Source: Umbilicaria muhlenbergii
Lineage: Eukaryota > Ascomycota > Lecanoromycetes > Umbilicariales > Umbilicariaceae
Assembly (NCBI GenBank): GCA_000611775.1
Contig: KK106981.1
Coordinates: forward strand, 3,462,672 to 3,526,671
DNA: 64,000 nt
Reading direction: 5' to 3'
How positions within the stretch are numbered: position 1 is the first letter of the stretch; every line of letters begins with the position of its first letter. Positions 11,475-21,700 of the stretch are shown piece by piece. The notes under the pieces were generated by a model. It was not told the DNA's origin, did not search any database, and saw only the letters and a program-made list of their open reading frames with translations. The translations under genes and the position numbers were made by a program.

Positions 11475-12249
11475 AGAGAGCCTGTGATCAGACTCAGCAG
11501 CAAGAGGAGCCACAGGAGCAGCTGACTTCAGATCAGGAGCAGCTTCAAATGACCCTCTCTCAGTTCACTGACTTCACCCCTGTTGCTAACCGTCTCAGCG
11601 ATATGAGAACTTGGGGGCAGTGGGGGCAGTGAGCTCAAGGCGCTCCTTCCTATCAGGGGGTACTGGAGGCTCTGGTAGGGTCATTCCAGCTAGCTAGTCA
11701 GTAGCTAGCGGAATTTTGGCAGCACTTCATTGCCTGAGGACCACCCAGATTCTTGGGGGTGAGGGGGTGGCTGGGCAGTGATAGTGGTGACAGCGGCGGC
11801 GACAAGCCAGCTGTTATGTGGGGGGGGGGTTGAGGGGGCGGCGGCGACAGTGAGGTAAGGGGTAGGCAGTGGTCTCTGTACACCCGTTAGCTAGATCTCC
11901 ATATGTCATGAAAAACAGGCAGTGGTCTCTGTACACCCATTAGCTAGATCTTCATATGTCATGAAAGACGCGTTCAAAAGCACTCGAAAGAACTCCTTAA
12001 TATATGAAACATAAAAACATGAAATCTTGAAGTTATTGCTTGATTAGGCTAGCGTAAAGGGGGGTGTCAACGTAGAAAATAAGGGGGTGTCAATGTAGCA
12101 AGTAGGGGTGTCATTTTAGGCACGCCCGAGAAAGTGCTGTGGTTAACCGATCGGGGGGCTGTCGTTATCCTTGCCCATCGGCAACCTGTCCTCTCTCTCT
12201 CCTCACTTAGACATGACAAGCCATCAACACAAAATCCTTGCTCACCCAA
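11475..12249. other. Non-coding DNA upstream of the oxidase gene
   Basis: A short Gln-rich open stretch near 11500-11620 may be a decayed gag-like remnant. G-rich runs lie at 11750-11860, a 53-bp direct duplication at 11865-11970, and repeats of GGGTGTCAA at 12060-12110. A pyrimidine-rich stretch (CTCTCTCTCTCC, about 12191) just before the oxidase start may be its promoter region. Confidence 0.4.
11865..11970 (+). repeat. 53-bp direct duplication
   Basis: Two adjacent copies begin GGCAGTGGTCTCTGTACACC at 11865 and 11918 and differ at only a few positions, mostly C/T or G/A. Confidence 0.9.
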
Positions 12250-13803
12250 ATGCTGCTTCATCCTTTAATTTGCGTCGTTGCAATTTTCGGTCTTGTGTTT
12301 GGGGAGCAGGTCGCCCTAAAATTGCCCTTTTCAAAGGATGACCAGGCTCCTCATGCCCCCAAAGTTGCCGTCATTGGCGCAGGCATCGCTGGTGCATCAG
12401 CCGCATATCATCTACATGATCAGTATGCTCACGCTGATCTCGACGTTACAATCTACGAAGCCAATCCTCAAGTGGGAGGAAGGATCAAATCCGCCAAGGT
12501 CTACGACGGCGCATATACTTTCCAGCAGGTAGAGACTGGCGCGCAGTCGTTTTATGCTGATGACGAGTGTGTTCAATCTTTGATTGACGAGACTGGGCTG
12601 AGACGGAAGCTGGAGCCTCATTATCCGGTTAAGAAATCGGTGGGAGTCTGGGATGGCGCAAGCTTCATTCTCCGAGGCGAGGGTGATCTCAAAGGGAGGA
12701 CGTGGACTGATTGGGCTCGCTATGCTTGGAGATACGGATTTTCCGTCAATAATATACGCAAATGGCTCTCCGAAAAGCTTCCACTATTTCAGAGATTGCT
12801 TGGAAGGTGGGAATACGCTAATCGTGATATCCCTGGGGATATAGAGAATCTAGGCTTGACAGCCGAGCGGAAGAGCAATGCTTGGAGCTTTTTGCAAAAT
12901 CTCACTTCGCCAGAATTCTCGAGAGAAATTGTGCAGGCAATTACACGTGCATGGTTTGGCCAGAATCTAGCTACTATGCACGGCCTTGCTGCACTTGCAG
13001 CTATTAATCCCGCTGCTACAGATTCTATAATGAACGGAGGAAATCTCAAATTGATTGAGAGGCTGATCAAATTGTCGGATGTTGATCTGCACCTCAACAG
13101 CACCGTGACCAAGATCCAGAGATCACCAGTACGAAAGTATCGTCTCACCGTCAAGACATCAAGCCATCATCGCGACCAATCTCCTTCCAACAACGAAGAA
13201 GCAGACTACGACGCAATCATCATCGCCGCTCCTCTCCAAATGGCCAACATCGAATTCGAATTCGACATCCACATCCACATCGCCACTAGCTCCCCACGCC
13301 CCTACACCTCACGACACGTCACGCATTTCACATCCCCCGACCCCCTCTCCCCAACCTACTTCAACCTCTCTACCAGCTCCTCCATGCCATCCAAGATCTA
13401 CACCACCACCTCCACCAACACCCCCCTTCCCCCCTTCTTCAGCATCGAGCACTCACTCGCATCTTTCGGCCTAGACGGCTGCATCGCGCAAAGCGAAAAC
13501 ATGTACAAAGTCGTCACCGCGTCACCTCTCCTCGACACAACAATTCTGAACCTTCTTGGTCAAGATCCGGATCGCGCGCTCGAGGATGCTGGAGTGCAGT
13601 GGGTGCATCGGGAGGAGTGGAAGCACGCTCTTCTGGAGTATGATGGGGGGGCGATGCTGGATGATATTGGGATAGCGGATGGGATGTTTTATACGGGAGT
13701 TGGGGAGGAGGTGGTGAGTAGTTTGGAGATGAGCTGTAGGATGGGGAGGAGGGCCGCGGATTTGCTTTATTATGAGAAGTTTGCACCGGAGGTTGAGCCA
13801 TGA
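12250..13803 (+). CDS. Prenylcysteine oxidase-like FAD protein
   Basis: A 517-residue single-exon protein. Prenylcysteine oxidases are FAD thioether oxidases that split prenylcysteine, from breakdown of prenylated proteins, into cysteine, a prenyl aldehyde and hydrogen peroxide, in lysosome/vacuole-type compartments. An N-terminal hydrophobic segment (residues 3-18) looks like a signal peptide. The Rossmann motif GAGIAG is at 43-48, with the ribose-binding Glu70 and the following GGRI at 76-79. The NLTSPEFSREI region (near 212) and the C-terminal EEVVSSLEMSCRMGR signature are typical of the Pcyox family. Length matches the family's usual ~500 residues. I chose the ATG at 12250 because upstream in-frame codons include only a TTG and because it begins the signal peptide directly. 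The second half has a strongly C-rich block (13200-13450) and then a G-rich block, but the frame stays open. It converges with the peptidase gene. The family assignment is firm; the substrate is inferred. Confidence 0.92.
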   Translation: MLLHPLICVVAIFGLVFGEQVALKLPFSKDDQAPHAPKVAVIGAGIAGASAAYHLHDQYAHADLDVTIYEANPQVGGRIKSAKVYDGAYTFQQVETGAQSFYADDECVQSLIDETGLRRKLEPHYPVKKSVGVWDGASFILRGEGDLKGRTWTDWARYAWRYGFSVNNIRKWLSEKLPLFQRLLGRWEYANRDIPGDIENLGLTAERKSNAWSFLQNLTSPEFSREIVQAITRAWFGQNLATMHGLAALAAINPAATDSIMNGGNLKLIERLIKLSDVDLHLNSTVTKIQRSPVRKYRLTVKTSSHHRDQSPSNNEEADYDAIIIAAPLQMANIEFEFDIHIHIATSSPRPYTSRHVTHFTSPDPLSPTYFNLSTSSSMPSKIYTTTSTNTPLPPFFSIEHSLASFGLDGCIAQSENMYKVVTASPLLDTTILNLLGQDPDRALEDAGVQWVHREEWKHALLEYDGGAMLDDIGIADGMFYTGVGEEVVSSLEMSCRMGRRAADLLYYEKFAPEVEP

Positions 13804-14180
13804 AACTGATCAATGATAACTAGGAAGGAATGGGTTTTGAGCTCGCAGCCGATGACGGTCCGGGTATAAGAGGTAGAAGGCATATGAAACAAAGCATTCT
13901 TGGATTACACAAGGGACGGAGAAAAGGGCTCATGAAGCAAAAGAAGCTCAGATCACTTGCTTGATGCGCCTCCTGTGACGCAACTCGGCGACATTAAAGT
14001 CGCAAAAATAATAATTAGTGGACTCAAAAGCAATTGTCCCCAACCTGACAGCGCCGCAATATACCACCCCGGCACAGAACAGGACTTCTCAGGCCGCTCT
14101 CTCACAAATGACTCCGCGTCCGACCAGACACCCTACGCCAAAAGAATCGTCACAACGCCAAAAAAGACCTTTCCACGGCT
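13804..14180. other. Convergent intergenic region
   Basis: These 377 bases hold the 3' ends of the oxidase gene (plus) and the peptidase gene (minus). Open frames here overlap the peptidase 3' exon in antisense and look spurious. I see no other gene. Confidence 0.6.
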
Positions 14181-16998
14181 TCACGATCCAGGAGCCTCTC
14201 CCTGCGGTGGCTCACCACTAGTTGTGATGACCTCAACCTGGGCTGCACACTTGTCCATCCCAAATTGCGACTTGCCTCCGACTTTCCCATTACTTGGATT
14301 CTGACACCCTTCGAAGATAGCTGATGCGTAGTCATCGATATCTTTCAGCGTTGCTTTACAGTCGTCTGTCCAGTCTTCTTGGTAGTAGATTGCTAGGGCG
14401 CAGGAGTTGACGTACTAGATAGAGCCGATCAGCATACACTCATCGCAAGAACACATAAGAATTAAGACTTACGCCGGCCCACCACGTCCCATCCTTCTTC
14501 CCCTGCAAGGGCCCCATCGTCGGCGCCACCCTCAACGATCCAAACGCATGAATACAATCCTGAATATCCGGCGACGCATCCGACGTCTCACACGTAACCC
14601 CCGTCTTAATATCCGGCCCATTATAACTGATCCCACTCTGACTCGGCTGCGTCAAATCCGGCGTCGGATCATCAAACGTCGCCTTAATTAGCGGCTGATA
14701 CCAGTCCGGATAATCATTCAGCGGATAAATGGAGTCATTATTTGGAGACCCAGGTCCATCATCGTGTTCTTCATCCAATGTGTCTAGAGATGGTGGCGCG
14801 CCAGGCTGCTTGCTGTCGCGGTCTTCGTTTGCTTCGCGGGATTTGGTCGGGTCCCAGACGGTGGGGTATTTGGGGTACTGCTTCCAGCGCTTCTCCATGA
14901 ATTTCGCCATGGCGTAGTAGGCGAAGTTGTCGTTGTTGCTGGATGCTTCTTCGACATTTCTCTGAGCTAGAAGCTTCGAGCGCCCGGTCTTATATGTCTT
15001 TACTAGCTTATTGCCGATGATCTGATAGTGGTCTATGCAGGCGTTCTTTCCGCTGCACTCCTGCGCGGTACCCCAATTTATATGGAGTAGCTCGTGCAAG
15101 AATGTGGTTGCTCTGCTACGCATGTTCGCAAGATTCTGCTGCAGATCTTTGTTCCCGTCGATTTTTGCAACGACGTCGCTGTGGGAGGAGAGTTTGGTGA
15201 AGAATTCGGGGCACAAGACTACGAGTGGGTAGCCGTAGTCGTGCTTTGAGCTGTAGAAGTATGCGGCGCTTTTGCCTTCGCATTCGTTTCCTTCGTCGAT
15301 GCAGCTTAGCTGGACGTAGCGGGCGTTCCACCAGTCGGAGAGACCCCACCCAGGGTAAGCATTCGCGGCTTTGAGCATAGCGTGGGAGTTTCTATTCTGC
15401 AGCCACGCTAGAATTTAATACCATACTAATAAGCCTGCCCCCTGCGTGGCAACCCCCCCCTTTGCATGTAAACAACGCGCTGACACGTCTGCAGACTTCT
15501 TAAACCCTTCCTCCTCGTCCTCCCCGTCCTCCTTAATGTCCCCGTCGCTCCCCTCGCCGTCGCCCCCTACGCCCCCTACGCCCCTTATAGCCCCCTATAG
15601 CCCCCCTATCGCCGCCGACACCCTCACACCATCCCCGGACATGATGTCTAGGCTATACACCGCCCCCCAAAACATTATAGAGGTCCGAGAACGTCTCTTT
15701 TCCGCCCGTGAGACTCAGGTGCTCACTGCCGCCGACTTAGAGGCATACTGGCCGCACGTCGAAAACGTCTGGTCGTCATCAAGGAAGGTCCGGACCTATC
15801 CTGACAAGAAGATGGCCTACTTCCGCTGTCAACAGCATAGGAAGAGGGACCATAGGCTGAAAGGAGAGGGAACAGGCCTTTGAAAGAGGCAGAAGCCCTC
15901 CTTTTCAGTCATTGATTGCTCAATGAAGATTCAGGTGGTCACTGAGGCGGAGAATTGAGGTAAGCCTACCCCCGATCTACAGTACACTACTAATGACTTA
16001 CAGGTTCAGGAGATCTGCGACTCCCTTCTTCAGCGCTACTACCGACAAGAAGAGGCAGCGGCAGAGCTCTCAGAGCAGGCAAGAGACTCACTTTTCATGA
16101 GGTGGATTACTCATTTGAGTAAAGTCACAGGTCTCATAAGGAAAATGAGGGTTTTGAAGGTTTTGAGGGGGCTTTCAGAGTTCCCCTGAGCGTGGGTGGA
16201 GGTCACAGACTCCCAGCTACACTTGAAGGGGACTACAGAGTCTCAACTGAATGAGCGGAGGCGTGAACGCGCTGGGGCAATGCCTGGGGAATGAGGCCGC
16301 GACGACGACAGTGAGCTGGAGGGGTAGGGGGGGCGGCGGGGAGCTTGAGGAGCAGTGAGGGCAAGGGGTGAACAGTGTTAAGAGGGGTGGCTGTATCTAC
16401 TTGCAATATATTCTATTTAATCAACTTCATTTTTTACCCTTCTAATTTTTAAAGTAGAATTACCGTATTTGGAAAAGTCAGGCTTGGAAAAGTCAGGCTT
16501 ATTAAGCTGTATGGTATTAAATTCTAGCGTGGCTGCAGAATAGAAACTCCCCATAGCGTCTATGCAGGAACGCGTTAGCGACGTGTAACATTATATCTCA
16601 GAAAGACTTGGGAGAAGCAGCAGCAGAGTATCGACAATTAGCGTCTTGAGCCGCTTTCCTGGGTGTGACTCACCGAAAATAAAGTGCTGATACGGCTGAT
16701 TTTGCGACTCCGGGCCAAAAAAGTCGATTGCAGCTTGCTTGGAAAAATCGACTTGTTGGTGCCCATAACTCGGGTAAGTGTTGACGACCTCATCATTCAC
16801 ATAGTCCAAGCCAGCAGAGGCGAGTGCCACCGCATCTTTGACATTTTGGTTGAGAATGTTGGTCTGGTCATCGGAGCAACCTGCGAATTTAAAGCTCGTA
16901 AGGATGGAGGCATCAGGGGCTGGAGGGTCGTCGGCTGGTGTTGGTGCAGCGATGACTGTTTTAGCGATCAGCGAGAGGAAGGAGAATAGAAGCAGCAT
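14181..16998 (-). CDS. Secreted HExxH metallopeptidase-like gene, interrupted by a DNA transposon
   Basis: Without the insertion the gene would encode about 489 residues in three exons: 16998-16674, then exon 2 from 16559 (first 8 bases) resuming at 15375 to 14473, then 14414-14181. Introns are 114 and 58 bases with GTGAGT...ATAG and GTAAGT...CTAG ends. Residues 1-18 form a signal peptide. The zinc motif HELLH is at about 205-209, and a downstream NNDNFAYYA segment is typical of fungal secreted aspzincin/M35-like putative peptidases. The expected role is extracellular proteolysis, and the substrate is unknown. A 1168-bp element (15384-16551) lies in exon 2, duplicating that exon's first 8 bases. 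Use of the original acceptor would read into the element and stop after about 45 codons. A TTCTAG acceptor inside the terminal repeat (exon start 15407) would instead keep the frame with a short insertion. So it is either a disrupted gene or one with a transposon-derived splice site. Family confidence is good; functional state is open. Confidence 0.8.
15384..16551 (+). mobile_element. hAT-like DNA transposon with perfect 43-bp TIRs
   Basis: The ends are a perfect 43-bp inverted repeat (15384-15426 and 16509-16551) starting GGGAGTTTCTATTCTGCAG. The flanks are exact 8-bp direct repeats CATAGCGT (15376-15383, 16552-16559). Similarity continues imperfectly inward (TAATAAGCCTG). An 8-bp target duplication suggests hAT, with Mutator-like or other 8-bp families possible, because the GGGAG terminus is not the commonest hAT end. 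A 16-bp direct repeat (GGAAAAGTCAGGCTT) lies inside the right end. The perfect terminal repeats and retained CpG indicate a recent insertion compared with the AT-rich fossils. The interior carries a split ORF, not a recognisable transposase, so it is probably non-autonomous. Confidence 0.9.
15536..16310 (+). pseudogene. Intron-bearing ORF carried by the DNA transposon
   Basis: From the first in-frame ATG (15536) an open frame runs to 15883 (115 residues). It starts with a Pro/Ser-rich stretch and then has a charged, aromatic segment (AADLEAYWPHVENVW, PDKKMAYFRCQQHRKRD). Coding-like sequence goes on beyond the stop. It is followed by a well-formed small intron, GTAAGC...CTAAT...TTACAG (15960-16003), and a further Gln/Glu-rich exon-like part to about 16300 (QRYYRQEEAAAELSEQ). 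TGA codons at positions where CGA or TGG would fit suggest mild decay. I do not recognise a transposase catalytic region. It may be a captured gene or an accessory transposon gene. Confidence 0.45.
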
Positions 16999-17059
16999 TT
17001 TGATCCAGGCTTGCGGTCTTGCTAACCCAAACTCGCGCCAAGGTGGGCTCTCAGAGCCT

Positions 17060-17070
17060 CTTTTATATTC
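17060..17070 (-). promoter_or_regulatory. TATA-box-like motif of the peptidase gene
   Basis: On the minus strand the word GAATATAAAAG lies 62-72 bases before the peptidase ATG (16998), a plausible core-promoter position. Confidence 0.5.
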
Positions 17071-17805
17071 TTACTTGGGATTCTGAAGGCATTCCCTGTG
17101 GTCAGCTTCTGCCCCCAAGTTTCTTGCAGCAACTATGGCAGCTTCTAAAAATTGAAGACTTCGCCTCGATTGCTTCAAGAGCCTGCCCTACCAATCTTCA
17201 TGATGCTGAGGATACCAAGAAATTGTGTTCGATGACCGCTCCTTCCACGACAATGCCGCAGCTATAAAAGGGTGGTCAGCGAACAATTTTCAGGCCTGCA
17301 GCGCAGAACAGCTGATTCGAGGCTCAGCTTGGTGGGATTTGAAGCGTGCATAGACCGTTGAATGTTCTAAATAGGTGCCAAGAACCGAAAAAGACACAAA
17401 AGACCCTTGCGGACAGTCTGCCTAAGGTATAGATGTGGAGAGGATGTGATAACCATCAAAGCGCAGCAGGATTTGAAACAAGAGAATTCGCTTGTCTGAA
17501 ACGCTGCATGTCAGCATCGCCACTAACATTATTCCTTAAGAAATACTAAGACTTTCAGCCTCGAAGGATTCTACGCGCCCATGCCTGCCATCCTTCGCTC
17601 TGCCAAGCGCTGTGCTTATTGCTCAACCACACTGTCATCACCCTTCAATAATTGACATGAAACATGATTCTTACACACTAAGCCACGATTTCATGTAAAC
17701 GTCAGCTGTTTGTTCGATAAGATATGGTCGCCGTTGGGTGTGGGAGGGAGCAGACCTGAAGATTTTCAGTGAGCAATACCAGCAACAAGCAGGCGGGAAA
17801 CACAC
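17071..17805. other. Upstream region of the peptidase gene
   Basis: I see no gene. A plus-strand CTATAAAAGG word (17262-17271) looks like a TATA box, but no coding frame follows it on that strand. Open frames at 16.7-17.3 kb on the plus strand are antisense to the peptidase or are too short. Confidence 0.4.
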
Positions 17806-17959
17806 CTTTGTCCTCTTTCACGGGAGCAGCAACCTCGGTCAAAGCCGATGATGCAGCATCATCGACTCCGCCGACCTCGTCGTTGAGAATGTCTCAATAT
17901 TCTCGTCCTCAGACACAAAGGCAAGCAGACCGTCGTCGCTGATTGTGTTCTCTGGGTCG
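17806..17959 (-). pseudogene. Relic exon of an unrecognised host gene
   Basis: On the minus strand a stretch bounded by a good acceptor (branch-like CTTAAC, then TTGACTCCAG) and a donor (GTGTGT) translates in two neighbouring frames into acidic, well-formed protein: first DSSDPENTISDDGLLAF, then NDEVGGVDDAASSALTE and KEDK. The frame changes once in the middle. It looks like one acidic exon with an indel. I do not recognise the protein. Confidence 0.4.
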
Positions 17960-18209
17960 CTGGAGTCAAGATTGTGTTAAGCCTGTTCTAGCTAGAAGGT
18001 AGACCTGTGCCGTTGTAGATTGCATTTAATGTATATAAGACTTAGGTTTCACAAAGTTTTGGTTATCATCTTTCTACCTTGCTTCTCTATTCGTGCTAAC
18101 ACTAAAGAATGCAGTGAATTGATCCATTTCTGTCCTTGTAAGCCACATATGTGAGAGACGAGCAACAAGATATCAATTAGGCCCATCTCATCTTCACGTA
18201 TGTGGCCGA

Positions 18210-18368
18210 CTACTTGAGATGCTCCTTTGCTTTGCCTTTTAACACGCCGAACACTCGGTTCAGCTCTGCGATTTGGTCAATAGCGTTTGTGTTGAATGTA
18301 GCAGTGGCCAACTTCGTGTGCGTAGAGTTCTTCCTATACTTAGAGAAGCGCCCCACAGCGTTATACAT
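18210..18368 (-). CDS. Small 52-residue ORF or relic exon
   Basis: An open frame of 52 residues begins at an ATG placed one base after a strong acceptor (CTCTTTCGCGCATAG). Its intron would have a GTAAGT donor at about 18410. The protein (start MYNAVGRFSKYRKN, end GVLKGKAKEHLK) is lysine-rich and amphipathic, and looks coding. Upstream in-frame sequence has a stop before any ATG, so this would be a leader-intron gene or the last exon of a broken gene. The relic exon at 17806-17959 could belong to the same locus. The family is unknown. Confidence 0.35.
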   Translation of the reverse strand: MYNAVGRFSKYRKNSTHTKLATATFNTNAIDQIAELNRVFGVLKGKAKEHLK

Positions 18369-18760
18369 ACTATGCGCGAAAGAGAGGAGAAATCTTTGTG
18401 TACTTACGAAGTTTTGATTTTAGACAGCTAGAGGCGTGTGGCTAAGCCACAAGCAATTGGAGGCGTAGTTAGGCAGCAGCCTCGACAGAATGTTATTGAG
18501 CTCAAAGTGAGTAGCTTTAGCCGGCTATGAGGCTGCCAATTTAGACTCCTTTGTGCCGTTGCTCCCTCTAAAGCGGCCCTGCTCGCTTTCCCGAACCGAA
18601 ACGGCAATCTCAAATCCTAAGTTCGGGGTGTATATAAGAAAAACACCTCATACAGCTCAACCCTAATTTTTGAAAAAACTCTACCAAAACAAGCCCTATA
18701 AACCCCAAAATCAAAGCCCTAGACTCACCCCGCCGCCCCCTATCATTTAACACGCGTCAA
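18369..18760. other. Right edge of the first gene island
   Basis: The minus-strand frame 18428-18613 has no recognisable features. From about 18640 the DNA turns AT- and C-rich and leads into the LINE. The composition boundary is at about 18760. Confidence 0.4.
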
Positions 18761-21700
18761 TCATAAGAAATGATATCAAAAGCTTCATAACTAAAAATAA
18801 AAGTGATACCTGCATCACTTCTGAAGCATGCAACCCACTTAAAGCATGAGGCATCAACACTTCAGGAGTTTGTCAATGGCAAAAACAACAACAGCAAGCT
18901 CAAGAAGATTGTACAGTGATCATATATTAAGTCCTTCATCATCTCAGTCATGAAGCTGGTGGAAAGAGTCCTGAATCAATCAGAAATCACTTAAATCACT
19001 GCAGATTTAAAGGCCTTAATTTAAAGGATGAATTCAGTGAAGAAAAATACTATAATAACAAAGAACCTGTTAAAGGCATCAGTTGACAGGAACTCAAATT
19101 CATCTGTTACAACAGAGTACTGAAACACACATCTTTAAGTGCAGGTGACTGCTCAGGTCATGCTTCCTCTGTCAACAGTCTTCTTTTCATCTACATTTGC
19201 AGCTCAGAGCACTTAAAGCACTTCAGTGAACCTGTCAACACCTGATGATCACAGAGTTATCATCAAGTTGAATCTCATCCTCATTAATCACTTCTGTACC
19301 CTTACACTCAGGGCTCTACATGACTGAATTGTTAATCACATCAATGTGTTCACAGACCTCAGCGTCACAGCTACTCAGATGACAGCAGTTAAACAGTTAA
19401 GGTTCAGAGACTTAATGATATACATTCATACAATCACAGAGAAAGGAACCCTGCAGGTCAACCTCAACTGAGTGAAGGCCTTCAGAGCATGCAAGGTCAT
19501 AATTATAACATACAGTGTCATTATTTATGAAGTCTCAGTAAACAGCATTCAGATAAATGATCAGAAGCAGATCATTGTCTGCATTTAAACTGAAAATCAC
19601 AAAATTGAAGCTGACAAAGACATTTTAATCAGTTATGTGAGATGATTATGCACCTCAAAACATGTCATCAGCTTCATGATGATGAAATTCACAGATGCAG
19701 AGCAGGTTAATGTGATGTTACAAACAGATTTAATCTGAGACTTAAAATACAAGAAAATAAAACTGTATGACAGAGCTTGCTGCATTCAGAAGTGTTTCAG
19801 ATGTCATAAGTTTAATCACATAAATGCTTAATGCAGTGAACAGCAGAAGTGTGAGTTATGTGCTGAAAATCATAAATCTGAGAAGTGCCTCTTCAAAGAC
19901 TTAAGAAAACAGAAGTGTGCAAGCTGTGAAAGCTCACATAAAGCTCATGACAACAAATGTTCAGAATTTCAGAAAGAAGTGACAAGAGTGCAGATAACAT
20001 GCAGTAATAAACAAATCTGCTGAAAGATGCTCAGTGCAGATGTTTAATCTTCACTTTTAATCTTTTTCATCACCTCAAATGCTTTCACATCACTCAACAT
20101 TTCACAGATGAATGCTGACATCTTCACTTTCATTAACATCATCAGTGTCAACAACCTCCTCTCTGCCTCATCAAAGGCTTCAGTGATTAAAGAACTTCAA
20201 AGAGTACCTGTTCTACTCATCTTAAAGTTGATATTAAATATAAATGAAAAGTGCTTTGCTTCTTCTGTAAAGATTGACAATAACTGCACCTCTTTAAACA
20301 TCATCAACAACAACAGAAGAGTTAAACACAACATCATTAAATTTCTGAAACAACAATTCATAAAGGCAGAGGTGAAGTGAAAAAAGAGTGAAAGAGAAGC
20401 AATCATGAACAGAACACATTCAAAGACCTTAAACATGAAGCAAAAAAACTTAATAATTGCAGACATTAAAGTTTTCACTCATACTGAATGTTAAAACACT
20501 TGAATTTAATCATCTTACAGCACAACAACATGAAATCATGTGACAAAGTCATGACTTTTATGCTTCAGGATCTGTGAACATGAGAATATAACATATTAAT
20601 AATTTAAAAGTCATGAAAGAATCTCTTTACTGTCAGCACTCATTATTCATGTAAAGATTAATTTCACCTGACATATTTCACAGTCATAAACTTGAAATTT
20701 AAGCCTGTCAGAGTGTGTTTCTTTGTGAACACATGACTGAACAGAGCACAGTGAACATTTAAGAAGCACTTAAAGAATTTAATCACTCTGAACTTGCACT
20801 ACCTGAAGCATAAATAGAGGAAACATCTTCACATTCACAACATTTACAGAGAGGCTGTCAGAGGAGATATCATAAAAACTTTAAATCAATTGAATAACTT
20901 GTTTAATGAAAACTCAGATGAACAGCATCTGATGATGAAAGACTTCAATTTACATCATTTCACCTGAGGAGAGGTGAGGATTGAAGGAGACAGAAAGATG
21001 AATTAATTATTAATCATCATAAATGAGAGGCAATTATCTCTTCTACTTTCTTAAAACTTTATTACCTGAAGAGTTGATGAATCACAGAGCATAATTAATC
21101 TCATGTTGAACACATCCTCTGTGACACAGAGGCTGATGAGCTGCAGTGTCATGAAGAAGAATTATGACTTAAATCACTTCTCAATACTGACAACACTGTT
21201 ACTGAAAGTGCTGAAGGCCACATCAATAATGTGCAGGCAATGAGACAGAATGAATAAAGAAGTCTTCAGAAGAGTTTTAATTGCTTAACTCCTCAACTCC
21301 TCATCAAGATCAATGAAACTGAAGCAGATGAAGTAACAAATTAAGAACATTATAAAGATTTTACAGCATGTTATTCAAGAGACAGTTCCTTTAACATGCT
21401 CAAGCAAATGATCAAAACCTGAATTTAAATCAGAGGTGAAGAAGATCATATGAAAAGTCAACAGAACTTAAAGAAGATAACAGAGAAAATAAACAGTAAA
21501 ATTATAAAAGATTTACAAGAAGGCTGTTAATGAGAAAGAAAAAAAACTCATTAAATTAATGAAGAACACACACTGAGAAAGAGTTAAGAAAACCTCAGCA
21601 GACTTAAAAGATTTTTAAAAGCTGATAAAGTGAGTAAAGAACAAAAAAGCAGAGAGTTAAACTTTCACATCAACATTATAATAACAGGATGAAAGTGCAG

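Noticed and set aside
12238-12249. Upstream TTG start for the oxidase
   Set aside because: Non-ATG; the ATG at 12250 directly begins a good signal peptide.
13957-14304. Plus-strand frame of 115 residues between the two genes
   Set aside because: It overlaps the peptidase's third exon in antisense and has no features.
17262-17271. Plus-strand TATA box
   Set aside because: No coding frame or splice signal follows on the plus strand within a sensible distance.
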